Shown here in pieces: positions 1-7,436 of a stretch of DNA of 64,000 bases. The stretch spans positions 1-64,000 of the forward strand of contig CANLCX010000002.1 of assembly GCA_947489315.1 (NCBI GenBank), given 5' to 3'. Source of the stretch: an uncultured Sphingomonadaceae bacterium (lineage in GTDB: Bacteria > Pseudomonadota > Alphaproteobacteria > Sphingomonadales > Sphingomonadaceae). The notes under the pieces are model-generated. The model saw nothing but the letters and a program-made list of their open reading frames with translations, was not told the origin of the DNA and searched no databases. Both the position numbers and the translations under genes were made by a program. Positions within the stretch are counted from its first letter, which is position 1, and every line of letters starts with the position of its first letter.

Positions 1-91
1 GTGTGAGAATGGTGTGAACTTTGGGAAGAGACAAGCAGGCAAAGCTAGCGGTTGGTGCTCCGCACTTGATGCGGAGCACGGGGGTGTGTGA
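1..91 (+). repeat. Copy of the 23-base CVNF repeat followed by a perfect hairpin
   Basis: Positions 1-23 carry one copy of a 23-base repeat that recurs at 7156-7418 and 55538-55662. Its core GTGTGAACTTTG is at 12-23. Positions 55-79 form a perfect hairpin with stem GTGCTCCGCA, loop CTTGA and stem TGCGGAGCAC. One reading frame runs from position 2 through both parts to a TGA at 89-91 and reads Cys-Glu-Asn-Gly-Val-Asn-Phe-Gly, later Cys-Ser-Ala-Leu-Asp-Ala-Glu. The same hairpin appears in the same frame relation to the repeat at the ppdK locus. The array may continue left of the window. Function unknown. Confidence 0.75.
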
Positions 92-113
92 GCTATGGGG
101 AGGTGATTGTTTA

Positions 114-325
114 TTAGACCTCAAGTGCCGGGCGGCGACGTCCGTCGCCTTGGCTATCGCGCCATAAGGCGCGGCGGCCAGTCGGCCTTGCCGCCGCGGT
201 GCGTCGGTTTGGTGCCAAACTTGAGAGCATCGTCCGAGCGGAGCGAGGCAAGCGCGACTGCGCGCCCGAGCTTATGCGAGGAAAGCCAAGCGGGCGGATG
301 CCCGCGCCCGGCGCCTGAGGTCCAA
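114..325. repeat. Two inverted copies of a structured GC-rich repeat
   Basis: The ends are imperfect inverted repeats. The top strand from 114 and the bottom strand from 325 share TT(A/G)GACCTCA, then GCCGGGCG, CTTGGC, CATAAG, CAGTC and TTGCC in the same order, so the region is two head-to-head copies of an element of about 100 bases. Inner hairpins keep their pairing while the bases differ: GGCGACG/CGTCGCC (134-149) against GCGGGC/GCCCGC (290-305), and GGCC-AGTC-GGCC (176-187) against GCGC-GACT-GCGC (252-263). Such covariation suggests selection or copying of a folded element. No protein-like frame is convincing here. It resembles the extragenic palindromic elements of Sphingomonadales; the family is not named. 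Confidence 0.65.
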
Positions 326-486
326 CAAAAACTCCCCCACAACACTTGCATTCATCGCGCAAATCCGCCATGAGCGCCGCTTCCGCGTCATTCGACTATT
401 CGAATCACCTGGAAAAACAAAGAAGGCCGGAGGGGCGTGTCTGCATGGTGCGGCGTCAGCGATCGGTAATATGAAGGAAATACTGC
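326..486 (+). promoter_or_regulatory. Leader region of the rpsF operon
   Basis: This 160-base stretch before rpsF must hold the operon promoter and leader, but I see no clear -35/-10 pair. A short inverted repeat ATTCGA-CTAT-TCGAAT lies at 390-405. AAGGAAATA precedes the rpsF ATG at a normal ribosome-binding distance. An S6:S18 autoregulatory leader is known in several bacterial phyla, but I could not assign its fold here. Confidence 0.35.
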
Positions 487-870
487 ATGCCAATGTATGA
501 GCATGTCTTCCTCGCGCGTCAGGATTTGAGCCAGTCTCAGGTCGATAGTCTCGCCCAGGAAGCTACAAAAATTGTTGAAGCCAATGAAGGCAAAGTCGTT
601 TTGACCGAGACTTGGGGCCTGCGTACGCTGGCTTACAAGGTTCAGAAAAACCGCAAAGCACATTATGTCATGCTGCGTCTCGACGCACCGACCAATGTGA
701 TTGCTGAATTGGAGCGTCAGACCCGTATCAACGAAGACGTGATCCGTTTTCTGACCATCCGCGTGGACGAGCATGAAGAAGGCCCATCAGTGATGATGCG
801 CAAGCCTGAACGTGACACCCGCCGTGGTGGTGGTGATCGCCCCCCTCGCCGCGACCGCGACGATAGTTAA
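487..870 (+). CDS. rpsF: 30S ribosomal protein S6
   Basis: This 127-residue protein has the S6 pattern: an N-terminal strand with Tyr-Glu-His-Val, the Trp-Gly-x-Arg-x-Leu-Ala-Tyr segment near residue 43, and a basic Arg/Asp-rich tail (about residues 105-127). S6 pairs with S18 on the platform of the small subunit. It is the first gene of rpsF-rpsR-rplI, with rpsR 21 bases downstream. No ssb gene lies between rpsF and rpsR, unlike in many Gram-positive bacteria. The start follows an AAGGA-like site. Identification is secure. Confidence 0.97.
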   Translation: MPMYEHVFLARQDLSQSQVDSLAQEATKIVEANEGKVVLTETWGLRTLAYKVQKNRKAHYVMLRLDAPTNVIAELERQTRINEDVIRFLTIRVDEHEEGPSVMMRKPERDTRRGGGDRPPRRDRDDS

Positions 871-891
871 GCTAGATAAGGAGTAATAAAC

Positions 892-1116
892 ATGGGACGT
901 CCATTTTTCCGTCGCCGCAAAAGCTGCCCCTTTTCCGGCAAGAACGCACAACCAATCGATTATAAAGATGTGAAAATGCTGCAGGGATATATTTCCGAGC
1001 GTGGCAAGATCGTACCTAGTCGTATCACCGCCGTTTCTGCGAAAAAGCAGCGCGAATTGTCCAAAGCCATTAAGCGTGCACGCCATCTCGGCCTGCTGCC
1101 TTATCTCGTTAAGTAG
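892..1116 (+). CDS. rpsR: 30S ribosomal protein S18
   Basis: A 74-residue basic protein with the S18 signature: Phe-x-Arg-Arg-(Arg/Lys)-x-Cys-Pro-Phe near the N-terminus, Ile-Asp-Tyr-Lys-Asp, and the C-terminal block Lys-Gln-Arg-Glu-Leu-(x)n-Ile-Lys-Arg-Ala-Arg. S18 forms a heterodimer with S6 and binds the central domain of 16S rRNA. GGAG in the 21-base gap after rpsF is the ribosome-binding site, and rplI follows after 11 bases, so the three genes are one operon. Length is normal. Confidence 0.97.
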   Translation: MGRPFFRRRKSCPFSGKNAQPIDYKDVKMLQGYISERGKIVPSRITAVSAKKQRELSKAIKRARHLGLLPYLVK

Positions 1117-1127
1117 GAGCAAGAGAC

Positions 1128-1778
1128 ATGGATATTATTTTGCTCGAACGAGTCGAAAAACTAGGCGGCATCGGTGATGTTGTTACTGTGAAGAACGGCT
1201 ATGCCCGTAACTTCCTGTTGCCTAACAAAAAAGCCTTGCGCGCTAATGCAGCCAACAAGAAGGTTTTCGAAGCCAATCGCGCACAGATTGAATCAGAAAA
1301 TGAAGCGAAACGCTCAGAAGCTGAAAAAGCCTCTGGCGGTATTGATGGCAAACAGATTATTTTGATCCGTGCGTCTTCTGCCAGCGGCCAGCTTTATGGT
1401 TCGGTTTCGGTTCGCGATATTGTCGAAGCTTTGGCTGCCGATGGTGCCACTGTTGAAAAAAGCATGGTGATCCTCGAGAAACCAATCAAAACGCTTGGTG
1501 TTTTCGACGTTCGCGTCCGTTTGCACCCTGAAGTTTCTGTCAACGTGCAGGTCAATGTGGCCCGTTCAGATGATGAAGCAGAGCTTCAGAAAGACGGCAT
1601 CGACGTCATCGCACAGATGTTTGAAGACGAGCAGGCTGAACTGGCTGCAGCGGCTTTGGCGCCTGAAAGCGAAGATGACGGCGAAGGCGAAGCAGCTGAT
1701 ACCGAAGAAGCTTCTGATGAAGCGGCTTCCGAGGAAACTGCTGAAGAAACAGAAGAAAGCACAGAAGACAAAGCATAA
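1128..1778 (+). CDS. rplI: 50S ribosomal protein L9 with acidic tail
   Basis: The N-terminal half is a standard L9 domain: Met-Asp-Ile-Ile-Leu-Leu-Glu-Arg-Val, then Gly-x-Val-Val-x-Val-Lys-x-Gly-Tyr-Ala-Arg-Asn-(Phe/Tyr)-Leu near residue 20-32, followed by the connecting helix and C-terminal domain to about residue 165. At 216 residues it is longer than the usual ~150 because of a low-complexity tail of Glu, Asp, Ala, Ser and Thr (about residues 168-216). Acidic L9 tails occur in alphaproteobacteria. L9 binds domain V of 23S rRNA and projects from the L1 side. It is the last gene of the operon and is followed by a terminator. Confidence 0.95.
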   Translation: MDIILLERVEKLGGIGDVVTVKNGYARNFLLPNKKALRANAANKKVFEANRAQIESENEAKRSEAEKASGGIDGKQIILIRASSASGQLYGSVSVRDIVEALAADGATVEKSMVILEKPIKTLGVFDVRVRLHPEVSVNVQVNVARSDDEAELQKDGIDVIAQMFEDEQAELAAAALAPESEDDGEGEAADTEEASDEAASEETAEETEESTEDKA

Positions 1779-1796
1779 TTTGTCAGCAAGTGATTG

Positions 1797-1848
1797 AAAA
1801 GCCCGGAGCTGGTGCGTTACAGAGTAACAATCCGCCTTCGGGCTTTTT
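1797..1848 (+). terminator. Terminator after the rpsF-rpsR-rplI operon
   Basis: AAAAGCCCG (1797-1805) pairs with CGGGCTTTT (1839-1847), with a T run following. The large loop itself contains GTTAC-AGA-GTAAC. It lies 18 bases after the rplI stop. This is a standard intrinsic terminator, although the long loop is unusual. Confidence 0.75.
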
Positions 1849-1866
1849 CATGGATATGAGGGCGCA

Positions 1867-2916
1867 TTGACCAATAGCTGGCAAAATCAATTTTCTCAGG
1901 ATGCGCGGCTGCTGCCCCATCTGATCGATTTGCCGACCGATCAAGTGCTGTTGTCTCATTTGACCGAAGACGATTACCGTCAGGCCAGTTTCCTGGACCA
2001 ACGGATTATTACACCGCAATTGCGCCGCCAGTTGGTACCGTGGTCAGAACTGTCGCAAGTTGCGCTGCCAGAATTGGCCACGCCTCAGTATATTTTCCAT
2101 ATCGGCCATGTCGGTTCGACATTACTTTCCCGACTACTGGGAGAGATTGATACGGTGCTGGCTCTTAGAGAACCGCAATTGCTGCGGACCTTGTGCGAAA
2201 TATCGCAGATCCGGGACAAACCGGAAAGCCCTTGGTCGCCAGACGTCTACGAGCAGCGCTTTTCCGAGACGGTCCGCTGGCTATCACGACCATTTCAGCC
2301 CAATCAACGGGTCATGATCAAAGCAAGCAGCTTTGTGAGTGAATTAGCGCCACAATTATTGACCGAAACCACAGATGCGCTGATCCTATATGCCCCACTC
2401 GATCGCTACCTTCCAACGATATTGGCGGGCGAGGCCTCGATGCAGGAAACTCACATGATGGCCGCCCCTCGATTAAACCGGCTCGCACATCATCTAGGCC
2501 AAGCACCAGCCCGTTTATGGGAATTATCGCTAGCGCAGCGTGTCGCGATGAGCTGGATGTGCGAACTGGTCACTCTCTTCGTGGCGCAACAGAAAAGCCC
2601 TTCCTCCAACATATTATGGATGGATTTTGAATCGTTTCTCTCCGACCCTGAAGAGAAATTATCAACATCGGCAGAGCATTTTTCGCACCAATTATCGACG
2701 GAGAAAGCGATAGAACTGGTATCTGGCCCAATCATGTCTTCCTATTCCAAAGCACCAGAACATGATTATAGTCCAAATCTAAGACAAGAATTGCTCGAAG
2801 AAGCGAACCATAAACACGCCACCGATATTCGCAGCGCGATTCTATGGGCCGAAAAAATTGCTGCCAAATTTCCTTTGGTAGCTGACGCAATGCAATGGAT
2901 TGAAACGAGAAAATAA
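1867..2916 (+). CDS. Sulfotransferase-like P-loop protein
   Basis: A 349-residue protein with no close named family that I recognise. Residues 77-91 hold Phe-His-Ile-Gly-His-Val-Gly-Ser-Thr-Leu-Leu-Ser, which resembles the PAPS 5'-phosphate loop of sulfotransferases, and Met-Ile-Lys-Ala-Ser-Ser near residue 150 could be the 3'-phosphate element. The start is TTG at 1867, 4 bases after GAGGG. Its TAA overlaps the ATG of the next gene by one base, so it is translationally coupled to a PKHD-type dioxygenase, and the two may act on a shared substrate. Sulfotransferase activity is an inference; a nucleotide-binding protein of another kind is possible. Confidence 0.6.
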   Translation: MTNSWQNQFSQDARLLPHLIDLPTDQVLLSHLTEDDYRQASFLDQRIITPQLRRQLVPWSELSQVALPELATPQYIFHIGHVGSTLLSRLLGEIDTVLALREPQLLRTLCEISQIRDKPESPWSPDVYEQRFSETVRWLSRPFQPNQRVMIKASSFVSELAPQLLTETTDALILYAPLDRYLPTILAGEASMQETHMMAAPRLNRLAHHLGQAPARLWELSLAQRVAMSWMCELVTLFVAQQKSPSSNILWMDFESFLSDPEEKLSTSAEHFSHQLSTEKAIELVSGPIMSSYSKAPEHDYSPNLRQELLEEANHKHATDIRSAILWAEKIAAKFPLVADAMQWIETRK

Positions 2917-3572
2917 TGTTCAAACAACTGAAATTACTCGATCAGAGCCAAGTCAACGAAATCAAAAGGATCGCCAATAGCGGCAAATTTGTTGATGGAA
3001 AAATTAGCAATCCCCACTCAAAAGTGAAGAATAATCTCCAGCTTCACGATCTCGATGCCTATAATAAAACATCCAAAATTCTCCACGATGCATTGATGTC
3101 TAATCCTGAATTTACGGACTTTGCTTTTCCAGAGAAAGTCGCTCCGCCGCTCATCACCCGTTACCAACCGGGCATGCATTATGGTCTTCATGCTGACAGT
3201 GCCATTATTCCTTTACCGGATGGGCCGCTCCGGTCGGATATCAGCTGTACGATATTCTTAAACGGCCCCGATGACTATAAAGGCGGTGCACTGCGCGTCA
3301 CACAGGGCGAAGCGGGAATGCGCTTCAAAGGATTAGCCGGGACTGCAATCGCTTATCCATCCCACACGCTCCATGAGGTCGAAGCAATTTCCGAAGGAGA
3401 GCGAATGGTTGCAATTACCTTCATTCAAAGCAAGGTTCCAGACGTTATGAAGCGCAATTTGCTTTATGAACTAAACGAGGTTGCGGCTTTGGAAGGTTTG
3501 AACATGAAGCATGAAAATTACACCCGCATGCAAGCGTTACAATATAATCTCATGCGTATGTGGATGGATTAA
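2916..3572 (+). CDS. PKHD-type Fe(II)/2-oxoglutarate dioxygenase (PiuC/YbiX family)
   Basis: At 218 residues it matches the PKHD-type hydroxylase family in length and motifs. The Fe(II) ligands are His92-x-Asp94 and His153, and Arg163 is placed to bind 2-oxoglutarate. Family members are cytoplasmic non-haem iron oxygenases, often linked to iron uptake receptors; their substrates are largely unknown. Here the partner is not a receptor but the overlapping sulfotransferase-like gene upstream. It converges on folE with a 5-base gap. The family call is firm; the reaction is not known. Confidence 0.88.
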   Translation: MFKQLKLLDQSQVNEIKRIANSGKFVDGKISNPHSKVKNNLQLHDLDAYNKTSKILHDALMSNPEFTDFAFPEKVAPPLITRYQPGMHYGLHADSAIIPLPDGPLRSDISCTIFLNGPDDYKGGALRVTQGEAGMRFKGLAGTAIAYPSHTLHEVEAISEGERMVAITFIQSKVPDVMKRNLLYELNEVAALEGLNMKHENYTRMQALQYNLMRMWMD

Positions 3573-3577
3573 TATTA

Positions 3578-4198
3578 CTAGTAGCCCATCAGGCTGAGCA
3601 CTTCTTTCCGGCTACGTGAATCATCCAAGAAACAGCCTAAAAGCCGGCTGGTGGTCATGCCAACACCTGGTGTCCGCACACCCCGCGCAGTCATGCAGCT
3701 GTGGCTAGCTTCGATAACAACCGCAACGCCATGGGGCTTTAAATTGTCCCAAATGCACTCGGCGACTTCCGCCGTCAGACGTTCCTGCACTTGCAAGCGG
3801 CGAGAGAAACCATGCAGCACGCGCGCTAACTTGGAGATACCGACAACCCGGTCGGTCGGCATATAAGCGATGCTCGCCTTGCCAATAATCGGTGCCATGT
3901 GATGCTCGCAATGCGAGTGGAAAGGGATGTCTTTCAACAATACCAGCTCATCATAGCCGCCCACTTCTTCAAAAGTCCGTGCCAGATGTATGGCCGGGTT
4001 TTCCTGATAACCTTCGCAATATTCCTTCCATGCACGCGCTACTCTCTTTGGAGTATCACGCAAGCCTTCGCGTTCCGGATCTTCACCCGACCAACGCAAA
4101 AGGGTCCTCACGGCCTCTTGTACCTCATCGGGGACAGGCAGTTTGGCTGCTTCGCGAGCAGCTAGGGCATCTTCAAAAGTGTCTGAATAATCGGCCAA
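3578..4198 (-). CDS. folE: GTP cyclohydrolase I
   Basis: The 206-residue protein carries the zinc ligands Cys97, His100 (His-Ser-His-Cys-Glu-His-His) and Cys168, the Val-Gly-(Ile/Leu)-Ser-Lys motif at 119-123 and the C-terminal Thr-Arg-x-Glu/Leu-Leu-x-type end. It converts GTP to 7,8-dihydroneopterin triphosphate, the first step of tetrahydrofolate (and pterin) synthesis. Length and motifs are typical. It is a single gene converging with the dioxygenase gene; nothing suggests an operon partner. Confidence 0.97.
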   Translation of the reverse strand: MADYSDTFEDALAAREAAKLPVPDEVQEAVRTLLRWSGEDPEREGLRDTPKRVARAWKEYCEGYQENPAIHLARTFEEVGGYDELVLLKDIPFHSHCEHHMAPIIGKASIAYMPTDRVVGISKLARVLHGFSRRLQVQERLTAEVAECIWDNLKPHGVAVVIEASHSCMTARGVRTPGVGMTTSRLLGCFLDDSRSRKEVLSLMGY

Positions 4199-4307
4199 AA
4201 GGCAATCCTTTACGCGTAGAATTAATACACAATGTCGATAAGTTACGCTCCACCGCGCAGCAGCGCAAGTGCACCTAATGCCGTATCATCAACAATATAA
4301 GGTAAAA

Positions 4308-4384
4308 TGGTGCGCCCGGAGAGATTCGAACTCCCGACACCCTGATTCGTAGTCAGGTACTCTATCCAGCTGAGCTACGGGCGC
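4308..4384 (-). tRNA. tRNA-Arg (anticodon ACG)
   Basis: On the minus strand the sequence starts GCGCCCG and ends CGGGCGC-A-CCA, so the CCA is encoded. The D arm (AGCTCAG...), the anticodon loop CTACGAA giving ACG, and the T loop TTCGAAT are all in place. The 77-nt cloverleaf is complete. This tRNA reads CGU/CGC/CGA after A-to-I editing of the wobble base. Confidence 0.96.
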
Positions 4385-4397
4385 ACATTGAGGCCGT

Positions 4398-4426
4398 GAG
4401 ATAGGGGGAGATTATACCTCTGGCAA
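4398..4426 (-). promoter_or_regulatory. Probable sigma-70 promoter of tRNA-Arg
   Basis: On the minus strand, TTGCCA (4421-4426) and TATCTC (4398-4403) are 17 bases apart, and the tRNA begins 13 bases after the -10 element. A TATAAT also lies in the spacer but has no -35 partner at the proper distance. Promoter by pattern only. Confidence 0.45.
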
Positions 4427-4443
4427 GCCATTTTATCTGTTTT

Positions 4444-7125
4444 TCATCCCTTTTTTGCGAGCGCCGCCTGAGCCGCCGCAAGCCGCGCAATTGGGACGCG
4501 ATATGGCGATGCACTGACATAGTCTAATCCGGTTTTTTCGCAGAACGCTATAGAGGCCGGATCACCGCCATGTTCGCCGCAAATGCCCAATTTGATGTCA
4601 GGTCGAGCGGCCCTACCCCGCTCTGCCGCCAGTTCGATCAATTGTCCGACGCCTTCAATATCGAGACTGACGAACGGATCACGCGGGAAAATGCCCTTAT
4701 CGACATATTGGGTCAGGAAACGACCGGCATCGTCGCGGGAGACGCCGAGCGTGGTCTGGGTTAAGTCATTGGTACCAAAGCTGAAAAACTCTCCATGCTC
4801 AGCAATTTTTCCGGCCATCAGCGCGGCACGCGGCAGTTCGATCATGGTGCCGACCAGATATTCGATCCGGCGACCTTTTTCGGCGAAGACTTCCTCTGCC
4901 ATGCGATCGACTGCGTCTTTCATCAATTCCAGCTCTCGGGCGGTAGCTACCAGCGGGATCATAACCTCTGGAATGGGCGCTTCGCCGCTGGCTTCAGCTA
5001 TTTCACAGGCGGCTTCAAATATCGCGCGCGCCTGCATTTCGTAGATTTCAGGATAGGTGACACCCAGGCGACACCCGCGATGACCCAGCATGGGGTTAAA
5101 CTCATGCAGCTCATTGGCCCGCTGTTTCAGCGTTTCTACACCAACGTTCGCAGCAGCGGCCACTTCTTCAAATTCTGCCTGATGATGCGGCAAAAATTCA
5201 TGCAATGGCGGATCGAGCAGCCGGATTGTGACCGGCAATCCGACCATGACTTCGAAAATCTGACGGAAATCTTCGCGTTGTTCCGGCAATAGCTTGGCCA
5301 GCGCTTCCCGTCTGCCTGCTTCCGTGGAGGCCAGGATCATCTGGCGAACCGCAGTAATCCGGGATGTTTCAAAGAACATATGCTCGGTCCGGCACAAACC
5401 GATACCTTCTGCTCCAAAATCACGCGCAACCCGGCAATCCTGAGGCGTTTCAGCATTGGTACGAACACCCAGACGGCGGACTTTGTCGGCCCATACCATC
5501 AGAACACCAAAATCACCGACCAGTTCAGGCTGGATCGTCTTCACGCGCCCCGCCATCACTTGACCGTTGCTGCCATCGATGGTCAGGACATCGCCTTCTT
5601 TCAGCTCCCGATCGCCGATTTTCAGCAATTTTGTCTCATTGTTAATGCTCAGGCTACCCGCGCCGGAAACACACGGACGGCCCATGCCACGTGCGACCAC
5701 AGCAGCGTGTGACGTCATGCCACCACGGGCCGTCAAAATGCCTTTTGCGGCATGCATGCCGTGAATATCTTCCGGCGAGGTCTCTACCCGCACCAAAATC
5801 ACGTCCTCGCCCATTTCTGTGCGGCGTTCAGCGGTATCAGAATCAAACACGATGACCCCGCAGGCGGCACCGGGAGACGCTGGCAAACCGGTGGTCAGCA
5901 CATCGCGTTTGGCGTCGGGATCAAGCGTAGGATGGAGCAACTGGTCCAGTGCCATCGGATCAATCCGCGCAACCGCTTCTTCTTCGGTAATCAGGCCATC
6001 ATTGACCATATCCACCGCTATCTTCAGCGCCGCCTTCGCGGTGCGCTTACCCGAACGGGTTTGCAGCATCCACAATTTGCCGCGCTCTACGGTGAACTCA
6101 ATATCCTGCATGTCACGATAATGGCGCTCGAGCAAATCGAACACATTCGTCAGCTCGCCATAAGTCTCCGCCATCGCCTCTTCCATCGACAATGGCTTGG
6201 CATTGGCTTGTTCGCGTGCGGCTTTGGAGAGATATTGCGGGGTGCGGATACCGGCAACGACATCTTCGCCCTGCGCGTTGATCAGCCATTCGCCATAATA
6301 AGCGCTGTCGCCCGTAGACGGGTTGCGGGTAAAGGCCACACCGGTTGCCGATGTTTCGCCCATATTGCCGAAAACCATCGCTTGCACGTTGACGGCGGTG
6401 CCCCATTCCGCGGGAATATCGTTGAGCCGGCGGTAAACCTTGGCGCGCTCGGCCTGCCAGCTGCCAAAAACAGCGCTGATTGCGCCCCAGAGCTGGTCAT
6501 TCACATCTTGCGGGAAAGGCTTGCCCCATTGTGCTTCAACAAGGCCCTTATATTCCGCAACCAGCGCCTTCCAATGCTGAGACTCCATCTCAGTATCAGT
6601 GAAGAAGCCATTATCTTCTTTGATAATTTCTAACGCTTCTTCAAAAGCATCATGATCCAGTTCCAGCACCACATCGGAATACATTTGGATGAACCGGCGA
6701 TAGCTGTCCCAGGCGAAGCGCTCGTCACCAGAGGTTTTAGCCAGACCTTCAACCGTTTGGTCGTTCAGGCCGAGATTAAGAACCGTATCCATCATCCCCG
6801 GCATCGACGCGCGCGCGCCGGAGCGGACAGATACCAGCAGCGGGTCAGCCGCGTCGCCAAATGTCTTGCCGGTGACGGCTTCGATATGCGCTACGCCCTG
6901 CACCACTTCAGCGCTCAGACTGTCGGGATAGGCCCCGTCATCCTGCATGAAGCGCGTGCACATTTCGGTCGAGATCGTGAAGCCGGGAGGAACCGGCAGA
7001 CCAATATTGGCCATTTCGGCGAGATTGGCGCCCTTACCGCCCAAAAGATTGCGGGCTTCGGTGCTATCGGTTGGCGCGCCATCTGCGTCCACGCCACCAC
7101 CGAAACGATATACATATTGGGTCAT
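4444..7125 (-). CDS. ppdK: Pyruvate, phosphate dikinase
   Basis: A full-length 893-residue enzyme. The N-terminal ATP-grasp domain begins Tyr-Val-Tyr-x-Phe-Gly-Gly-Gly and includes Leu-Leu-Gly-Gly-Lys-Gly-Ala-Asn. The central swivelling domain has Gly-Gly-Met-Thr-Ser-His-Ala-Ala with the phosphorylated histidine, and the C-terminal PEP/pyruvate domain has Gly-Ile-Cys-Gly-Glu-His-Gly-Gly-Asp-Pro. It interconverts ATP, phosphate and pyruvate with AMP, pyrophosphate and phosphoenolpyruvate, a pyruvate/PEP node step. The open frame through the upstream CVNF repeat array stops with TAA one base before its ATG. Confidence 0.97.
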   Translation of the reverse strand: MTQYVYRFGGGVDADGAPTDSTEARNLLGGKGANLAEMANIGLPVPPGFTISTEMCTRFMQDDGAYPDSLSAEVVQGVAHIEAVTGKTFGDAADPLLVSVRSGARASMPGMMDTVLNLGLNDQTVEGLAKTSGDERFAWDSYRRFIQMYSDVVLELDHDAFEEALEIIKEDNGFFTDTEMESQHWKALVAEYKGLVEAQWGKPFPQDVNDQLWGAISAVFGSWQAERAKVYRRLNDIPAEWGTAVNVQAMVFGNMGETSATGVAFTRNPSTGDSAYYGEWLINAQGEDVVAGIRTPQYLSKAAREQANAKPLSMEEAMAETYGELTNVFDLLERHYRDMQDIEFTVERGKLWMLQTRSGKRTAKAALKIAVDMVNDGLITEEEAVARIDPMALDQLLHPTLDPDAKRDVLTTGLPASPGAACGVIVFDSDTAERRTEMGEDVILVRVETSPEDIHGMHAAKGILTARGGMTSHAAVVARGMGRPCVSGAGSLSINNETKLLKIGDRELKEGDVLTIDGSNGQVMAGRVKTIQPELVGDFGVLMVWADKVRRLGVRTNAETPQDCRVARDFGAEGIGLCRTEHMFFETSRITAVRQMILASTEAGRREALAKLLPEQREDFRQIFEVMVGLPVTIRLLDPPLHEFLPHHQAEFEEVAAAANVGVETLKQRANELHEFNPMLGHRGCRLGVTYPEIYEMQARAIFEAACEIAEASGEAPIPEVMIPLVATARELELMKDAVDRMAEEVFAEKGRRIEYLVGTMIELPRAALMAGKIAEHGEFFSFGTNDLTQTTLGVSRDDAGRFLTQYVDKGIFPRDPFVSLDIEGVGQLIELAAERGRAARPDIKLGICGEHGGDPASIAFCEKTGLDYVSASPYRVPIARLAAAQAALAKKG

Positions 7126-7155
7126 ATTATGATCTATCTCCGAAATTTATCGGCG

Positions 7156-7178
7156 CAAAGTTCACACACATCACAGGG
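7156..7178 (-). repeat. CVNF repeat unit, ppdK-proximal copy
   Basis: This 23-base unit is identical to the copy at 55595-55617, some 48 kb away on the other strand. It contains two TGTGA words nine bases apart and ends in the shared core GTGTGAACTTTG. In frame it reads Pro-Val-Met-Cys-Val-Asn-Phe. Confidence 0.8.
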
Positions 7179-7236
7179 TGCAATTCGCCAGCCATATCAT
7201 CATTCTGATTCATCATGTGATCCACCTTCGCCTTTT

Positions 7237-7259
7237 CAAAGTTCACACGGTTCACAGGC
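7237..7259 (-). repeat. CVNF repeat unit, middle copy
   Basis: The minus strand carries TGTGAAC-CG-TGTGAAC followed by TTTG, so the half-repeat structure is especially clear here. In frame it reads Pro-Val-Asn-Arg-Val-Asn-Phe, the only copy with Arg in place of Cys in this array. Confidence 0.75.
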
Positions 7260-7287
7260 CTATTCTCGCCTAAATCTCCCCACACCA

Positions 7288-7364
7288 GTGCTCCGCACTT
7301 GATGCGGAGCCTAGGATGGCTGTCACGGCCGTCTACCTTGGGCTCCGCATCAAGTGCGGAGCAC
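7288..7364. repeat. 24-base inverted repeat, each arm itself a hairpin
   Basis: The left arm (7288-7311) and right arm (7341-7364) are exact reverse complements, separated by 29 bases. Each arm also folds on itself through CTCCGCA/TGCGGAG around a CTTGA or TCAAG loop. The left arm matches the hairpin at 55-79 for its first 23 bases. The layout resembles bacterial interspersed mosaic elements or REP pairs; it could form a cruciform or stop transcription weakly, but no T run follows. Confidence 0.75.
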
Positions 7365-7395
7365 GGGTATCCTGATATATGTGCGTTCTCTGCCC

Positions 7396-7418
7396 CAAAG
7401 TTCACACAATTCACAGGG
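7396..7418 (-). repeat. CVNF repeat unit, glyS-proximal copy
   Basis: The unit begins 18 bases after the glyS stop codon on the same strand. It carries TGTGAAT-TG-TGTGAAC then TTTG, reading Pro-Val-Asn-Cys-Val-Asn-Phe in the shared frame. Confidence 0.75.
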
Positions 7419-7436
7419 TGTCGATCGGCAATCACA

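Larger units (their letters stand above)
7126..7436 (-). repeat. CVNF repeat array with two inverted hairpin elements, between glyS and ppdK
   Basis: This 311-base gap holds three minus-strand copies of the 23-base repeat at 7396-7418, 7237-7259 and 7156-7178. Between the first and second are two hairpins, 7288-7311 and 7341-7364, which are exact reverse complements of each other over 24 bases. The distances between repeat cores are 159 and 81, both multiples of three. An open frame on the minus strand (7537-7127) passes through all copies as Pro-Val-x-(Cys/Arg)-Val-Asn-Phe and ends with TAA one base before the ppdK ATG. No start with a good ribosome-binding site is visible, so it may be a repeat, an upstream leader frame, or both. 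Confidence 0.7.

Noticed and set aside
326-486. S6:S18 autoregulatory leader motif
   Set aside because: The place is right, but I could not draw the characteristic bulged stem with confidence; a covariance-model search would decide.
5752-6633. A 293-codon open frame on the plus strand, opposite ppdK
   Set aside because: It is fully antisense to a well-conserved gene and has the codon make-up of a mirror frame (His/Arg/Gly-rich, no known motif).
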